DNA from: JAGTVG01 sp963699805
GTDB taxonomy: Bacteria; Bacteroidota; Bacteroidia; Cytophagales; Cyclobacteriaceae
Reading direction: 5' to 3'
Assembly (NCBI GenBank): GCA_963699805.1
Contig: CAVOVH010000005.1
Location: 1-64,000 of the forward strand
DNA length: 64,000 nt
The position numbers and the translations under genes were made by a program. Shown here in pieces: positions 60,604-64,000 of this stretch. The notes beneath the pieces are model-generated. The model did not search any database, was not told where the DNA came from, and was given only the letters and a program-made list of their open reading frames with translations. Position 1 is the stretch's first letter. The number at the start of each line of letters is the position of its first letter.

Positions 60604-61086
60604 ATGACCAATACCGACAAAGGGTATAATGTGCTTATTGTGGGCAACAACCCGAAAGAACTCGCAAATTTCTACATCAATCTGATCAATTTCGACAGGA
60701 TCAATTTTTTCACAGACGTAAGTTTTGATCTGAAGGAAAGTATGTCGGTGGCTCTGAAAAACAAGCCGAATTACATCCTGCTGGATGATTGTTATCCTAC
60801 AAAACAGTTAAAAAGATTCATCAGTCGTATTCGAAATAATAATAAAACCCAGGATATACCGGTCGGGATCTTAAAGAGTTCCAATAAATCTCAAATCCTG
60901 GTCAATGGAATACAGGATTTTTTCCTGAAAGAAAATTTCTCGGCCGAAAGATTATTTTATGCCATTACCAATTCCAGAAAAATTCGAAGAGCTCAGATCA
61001 TTCTGTATAAAACCTATAAGCGGAGTCGAAGAAAATACCAGGACATTTCTGAAAAATTCAAACAATTCATGGATACCATCTGGTAG
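60604..61086 (+). CDS. Receiver-like (response-regulator fold) protein
   Basis: A 160-residue protein resembling a response-regulator receiver domain (about residues 8-125): YNVLIVGNNPKELANFYINL, KPNYILLDDCYPTKQLKRFI with an acidic pair at the phosphoryl-acceptor place, and DIPVGILKSSNKSQILVNGI and DFFLKENF with the Lys of the fifth strand. The N-terminal acidic pair common in receivers is not obvious (GNN instead of DDD), so phosphorylation is uncertain. There is a basic helical tail of 35 residues in place of an output domain. No histidine kinase is adjacent. Confidence 0.75.
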   Translation: MTNTDKGYNVLIVGNNPKELANFYINLINFDRINFFTDVSFDLKESMSVALKNKPNYILLDDCYPTKQLKRFISRIRNNNKTQDIPVGILKSSNKSQILVNGIQDFFLKENFSAERLFYAITNSRKIRRAQIILYKTYKRSRRKYQDISEKFKQFMDTIW

Positions 61087-61223
61087 GATTCTTCCTTTCA
61101 CGTAACAAAAAATCAAATTTGTAATTCTCCCATTAAAAATTGGCAGATCTTTAAAATATCTATATTATATCGCTTTATAATTTAGGATTTTAAAAAATAA
61201 ACAAATTCATTCCTTTATTAATT

Positions 61224-61254
61224 TTTGTATAGCATGCAATAATGGTTAATTTCG
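61224..61254 (+). promoter_or_regulatory. TTTG-N19-TAATTTCG promoter of glucan phosphorylase homolog
   Basis: A -33 TTTG at 61224-61227 and a -7 TAATTTCG at 61247-61254 (one base off TAnnTTTG) separated by 19 bases. Transcription would begin near 61260, with a leader of about 48 bases. Confidence 0.6.
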
Positions 61255-61307
61255 TGGGCAAAAAAAGAAATTCTAGGTTAGAACAATAGTAAGACATCAT
61301 AAATAAA

Positions 61308-62966
61308 ATGGCATTACCAAAAGATTTTCAGCACCCATACGATTTTGACCCTAAATACTCCAAAAGTGTGGCATACTTCAGCATGGAATTTGCTATCCAC
61401 CAACCTCTAAAGACCTACTCAGGTGGATTGGGTTTTCTTGCTGGTTCTCATATGAGAAGTGCATTCGATTTAAAACAGAACATGATTGGGATCAGTATCT
61501 TATGGAAATATGGCTATTACGACCAGATCAGAAAAGGTGATCAATCCATGGATGTGTTATTCCAGGAGAAATTATACAGTTTCCTGGAGGATACGGATAT
61601 TAAGTTTACGATCGAAATAAACCAACACCCGGTAGTCGTCAAAGCCTATTATTTGAATCCCAGGATATTTGGCACAGTACCCATTTTCTTTCTTACCACT
61701 GATGTCCCTGAAAACGATTACCTGGCCCAATCGACTACCCACAAGTTATACGATTCGGATCCTAACGCAAAAATTGCCCAGACCATACTGCTTGGGCTGG
61801 GAGGCGCTCAACTTCTCGACGAGCTCAAGGCGGATGTAGAGATCTATCACCTCAACGAGGCGCATGCCCTCTCGGCAGCATTTTATCTTTATCATAAATA
61901 TAAAAAGCTCGACGAAGTAAAAAAAAGGGTCGTATTTACTACTCACACACCGGAAGAAGCAGGAAATGAAAAACATGACATTACCCTTCTCGATAAAATG
62001 GGATTTTTCAGTGGGGTCCCCCTGGAAGAAGTAAGGAAGATCACCGGAATTAAAGAAAACATATTCAATCACTCCCTGGTCGCTTTACAATTGGCCAACA
62101 TCGCTAATGGTGTGTCACGAAAACATGGCGAAGTATCCAATAAAATGTGGGCCAATTTTGAAAATATCTGCAAAATAATCAGCATCACCAATGCACAGAA
62201 TAAAAGATACTGGGCCGATAAAGAGCTTTATGCAGCGGTGGAACGCGATGATAATGAAATGATCCGGAAAAGGAAACAATACATGAAGGGAGATTTGTTT
62301 GAACTGGTGGCTGATCAAACCGGTCAATTATTCAACAAAGAAGTGCTTACGATTGTGTGGGCAAGAAGATTCGCCGCCTACAAAAGGGCAGACCTCATCA
62401 CCAATGACCCGGAAAGATTTGAAGAGCTCATCACCAATAAAAAGACTCCCATTCAGATCATCTGGGCAGGAAAACCTTATCCCATGGATTATAATGCTAT
62501 CAGTGTGTTTAATAAGCTGGTCCATTTTAGTAAAAAATATATGAACATTGCCATCCTTGTCGGGTATGAGTTGAAACTTTCCCGGTTATTAAAAAATGGC
62601 GCTGACATATGGTTGAATAATCCCAGGATTCCAAGGGAAGCTTCCGGAACCAGTGGAATGACGGCCGCCATGAATGGTGCTGTGAATGTAAGTACCTATG
62701 ATGGATGGATTCCTGAATTTGCCAAGCATGGGGTGAATTCCTTTATTGTACCACCAGTGGACCAGTCACTGCCGATCCACGAACAGGACCAGGTCGATCT
62801 GATCAATCTTCTGGATATCTTAGAGAAAGATATCATCCCAATGTATTATAATGAACCTGATAAATGGACTCAGATCATGAAAAACAGTATGCAGGATGTG
62901 ATCCCATACTTTGATGCAGATCGTATGGCTTACCAGTATTACGAAAAGGTTTATAATTATTCCTAA
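61308..62966 (+). CDS. Alpha-glucan phosphorylase homolog (GT35) lacking the PLP lysine
   Basis: A 552-residue GT35-type protein, the compact archaeal/bacterial glucan phosphorylase form, shorter than the about 800-residue glycogen phosphorylase. Family features include SVAYFSMEFAIHQPLKTYSGGL at the start, VYHLNEAHALSAAF-like EIYHLNEAHALSAAF, FTTHTPEEAG, VWARRFAAYKRADLI and the PLP region EASGTSGMTAAMNGA. The Lys that binds pyridoxal phosphate in this motif (EASGTSGMK) is Thr452 here (codon ACG; AAG to ACG is one base). Without it phosphorolysis should not work as known, so the activity is in doubt. It is followed by a glycogen-synthase-like gene. Confidence 0.85.
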   Translation: MALPKDFQHPYDFDPKYSKSVAYFSMEFAIHQPLKTYSGGLGFLAGSHMRSAFDLKQNMIGISILWKYGYYDQIRKGDQSMDVLFQEKLYSFLEDTDIKFTIEINQHPVVVKAYYLNPRIFGTVPIFFLTTDVPENDYLAQSTTHKLYDSDPNAKIAQTILLGLGGAQLLDELKADVEIYHLNEAHALSAAFYLYHKYKKLDEVKKRVVFTTHTPEEAGNEKHDITLLDKMGFFSGVPLEEVRKITGIKENIFNHSLVALQLANIANGVSRKHGEVSNKMWANFENICKIISITNAQNKRYWADKELYAAVERDDNEMIRKRKQYMKGDLFELVADQTGQLFNKEVLTIVWARRFAAYKRADLITNDPERFEELITNKKTPIQIIWAGKPYPMDYNAISVFNKLVHFSKKYMNIAILVGYELKLSRLLKNGADIWLNNPRIPREASGTSGMTAAMNGAVNVSTYDGWIPEFAKHGVNSFIVPPVDQSLPIHEQDQVDLINLLDILEKDIIPMYYNEPDKWTQIMKNSMQDVIPYFDADRMAYQYYEKVYNYS

Positions 62967-63034
62967 GCCTGGTTGATTTCCCACCTTCGGTTTAAATCCC
63001 ACTGGCTTCCCTTCAGGAAAGATTTTGAGGTTTT

Positions 63035-63076
63035 ATTTTCAGGGTAGGATCATTTATTTCCTTCCCTGAAAATTTT
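63035..63076 (+). terminator. Long hairpin between phosphorylase homolog and glycogen-synthase-like gene
   Basis: ATTTTCAGGGTAGGA (63035-63049) and TCCTTCCCTGAAAAT (63059-63073) pair over 15 positions with one mismatch, with a nine-base loop and a few T after it. It looks like a terminator or attenuator in the 245-base gap between the two glucan genes. Confidence 0.6.
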
Positions 63077-63211
63077 CCCAGGTTCAGGCTAAACCTTATT
63101 TCCATATTCTTTCTATCCACGCTTCAATTAATCATTTTCTGTTATAATTTTCGGTTTAAATTCATTAATTTACTGTATCGTATTTCTGCAGAAAATTATG
63201 GTTTAAACAAT

Positions 63212-64000
63212 ATGAAGAAACCAAAAATATTGATGCTGGGCTGGGAATTCCCGCCAGTGATTAGCGGTGGCCTTGGCATCGCTTTTTATGGCATTTGTAA
63301 GGCCCTGGCTTCGCACACAGACTTAACCATTATCGTCCCAAAACTGGATCAATCAACAAGTATCCCAGGTGCCAATCTGATTGCCATCGCAGATCTGGAC
63401 ATAGATACATTTTTCGAAGAAGAAGAAATTAAGATCCTTGAAGCAGTGATCAAAGAAAAAAAGATCCAGATTGAAATTTTCCCTTATCCAACAAAAACGA
63501 AAATTCATCAGGTATCAGAACGAGTAATAAAAAGAACCAGGGTCAAGACAAAAAAGAAACCTCCCGATGATCTTCATATACTGCACCATCATTTCAAGGA
63601 AGCGGAACTTTATGGAAAAGATGTGGTCGACATGGTCAGATACTTTGCGGAAATTGTGGAAATGATTGCCACAAGACTGTCATTTGATATCATTCACGCA
63701 CATGATTGGATGACTTTTGATGCGGGTATCCGGGTGAAGGAAAGATTCAATAAGCCCCTGTTTCTACATGTTCATTCCCTGAATTTCGACCGTATCGGAC
63801 CTTCACAGGAGGGGTTGATCTATCAAATGGAGAAAAATGCTTTTAAGGCTGCCGATCTGATCATGCCAGTCAGCCATTATACCGGTTCGATCCTAAGGGA
63901 ACATTATAAAGTAGATGAAGCGAAAATTTTACCTGTTCATAATGGCATCGATCCTGTAAAACCTTTTAAAACGGAAAAAAAATTCCCGGAAAAATTAATC
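63212..64000 (+). CDS. Glycogen/starch synthase-like glycosyltransferase, 5' part (runs off window)
   Basis: The first 263 codons of a GT5/GT4-type synthase. The start MKKPKILMLGWEFPPVISGG contains the sugar-nucleotide-binding glycine turn (here WEFPPVISGGLG), and later FDIIHAHDWMTFDAG, LHVHSLNFDR and HNGIDPVKPF follow as in glycogen synthases and related GT4 enzymes. The gene continues beyond 64000. The WEFPP form is typical of the GT4/GT5 group next to glucan phosphorylase genes in Bacteroidota, often followed by a GH57 enzyme; that neighbour is outside the window. Role in storage or surface glucan synthesis is inferred. Confidence 0.85.
   Translation, partial: MKKPKILMLGWEFPPVISGGLGIAFYGICKALASHTDLTIIVPKLDQSTSIPGANLIAIADLDIDTFFEEEEIKILEAVIKEKKIQIEIFPYPTKTKIHQVSERVIKRTRVKTKKKPPDDLHILHHHFKEAELYGKDVVDMVRYFAEIVEMIATRLSFDIIHAHDWMTFDAGIRVKERFNKPLFLHVHSLNFDRIGPSQEGLIYQMEKNAFKAADLIMPVSHYTGSILREHYKVDEAKILPVHNGIDPVKPFKTEKKFPEKLI

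Noticed and set aside
1..64000. CRISPR array, tRNA or rRNA genes, prophage
   Set aside because: No regularly spaced repeats, no tRNA T-loop pattern in intergenic space, no phage structural genes were found on reading through.

Overview
The window is a stretch of a Bacteroidota chromosome, most likely class Bacteroidia; the family cannot be fixed from sequence alone. The evidence is a set of Bacteroidota-type genes (short RpoZ/Rpb6-like omega subunit, DUF4835 protein beside coaBC and recN, OstA-like protein plus BamD, outer-membrane beta-barrel with a CarboxypepD_reg-like N-terminus), promoters of the Bacteroidota form TTTG-N19/20-TAnnTTTG, weak Shine-Dalgarno signals, and a moderate to low GC content. 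A complete Rnf operon, flavodoxin, ferredoxin-nitroreductase and molybdenum cofactor genes suggest an anaerobic or facultative life. The secreted sialidase, sulfatase and DUF6259 protein point to use of sulfated or sialylated glycans.

Layout. 1-4.8 kb is partly decayed: a truncated secreted-protein gene at the left edge, a VOC-family remnant, a sialidase, an acyl-ACP desaturase, a remnant of a REP-associated (Y1) transposase and a frameshifted UGT-type glycosyltransferase pseudogene. 4.8-14.4 kb holds NhaA, an M3 peptidase lipoprotein, a sulfatase, a two-[4Fe-4S] nitroreductase and three alpha/beta hydrolases. 14.5-19.2 kb is a minus-strand cluster of Spy-like protein, outer-membrane barrel, ECF sigma factor, putative anti-sigma factor and second Spy-like protein. 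19.8-21.8 kb is an MbnP-like protein with its di-heme MbnH/cytochrome c peroxidase partner. 22-28.6 kb carries XdhC, a Tat-exported DUF6259 protein and a mobB-moeA-moaC-(MOSC/MogA fusion) operon.

29-40 kb is core housekeeping: malate dehydrogenase, a cNMP-binding protein, TilS, then lptA-like, bamD, rpoZ, coaBC, DUF4835 and recN on the plus strand. 40.1-46.3 kb is flavodoxin followed by rseC-rnfBCDGEA, then a DHOD-like FMN enzyme, a rhodanese and a GT4 glycosyltransferase. 48.7-60.2 kb has a membrane protein/TPR pair, purE, psd, gdhA, CPBP protease-DUF2007-cdsA, dusB, an EamA transporter and a K+ channel. 60.6-64 kb has a receiver-like protein, then a glucan phosphorylase homolog and the start of a glycogen-synthase-like gene.

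No CRISPR array, rRNA, tRNA, prophage or intact insertion sequence was seen. The observations most worth following are the phosphorylase homolog whose pyridoxal-phosphate lysine is replaced by threonine, the MbnP/MbnH pair, the ECF-sigma/Spy/outer-membrane-barrel cluster, a large structured inverted repeat after mdh, and the near-leaderless promoter arrangement of bamD.
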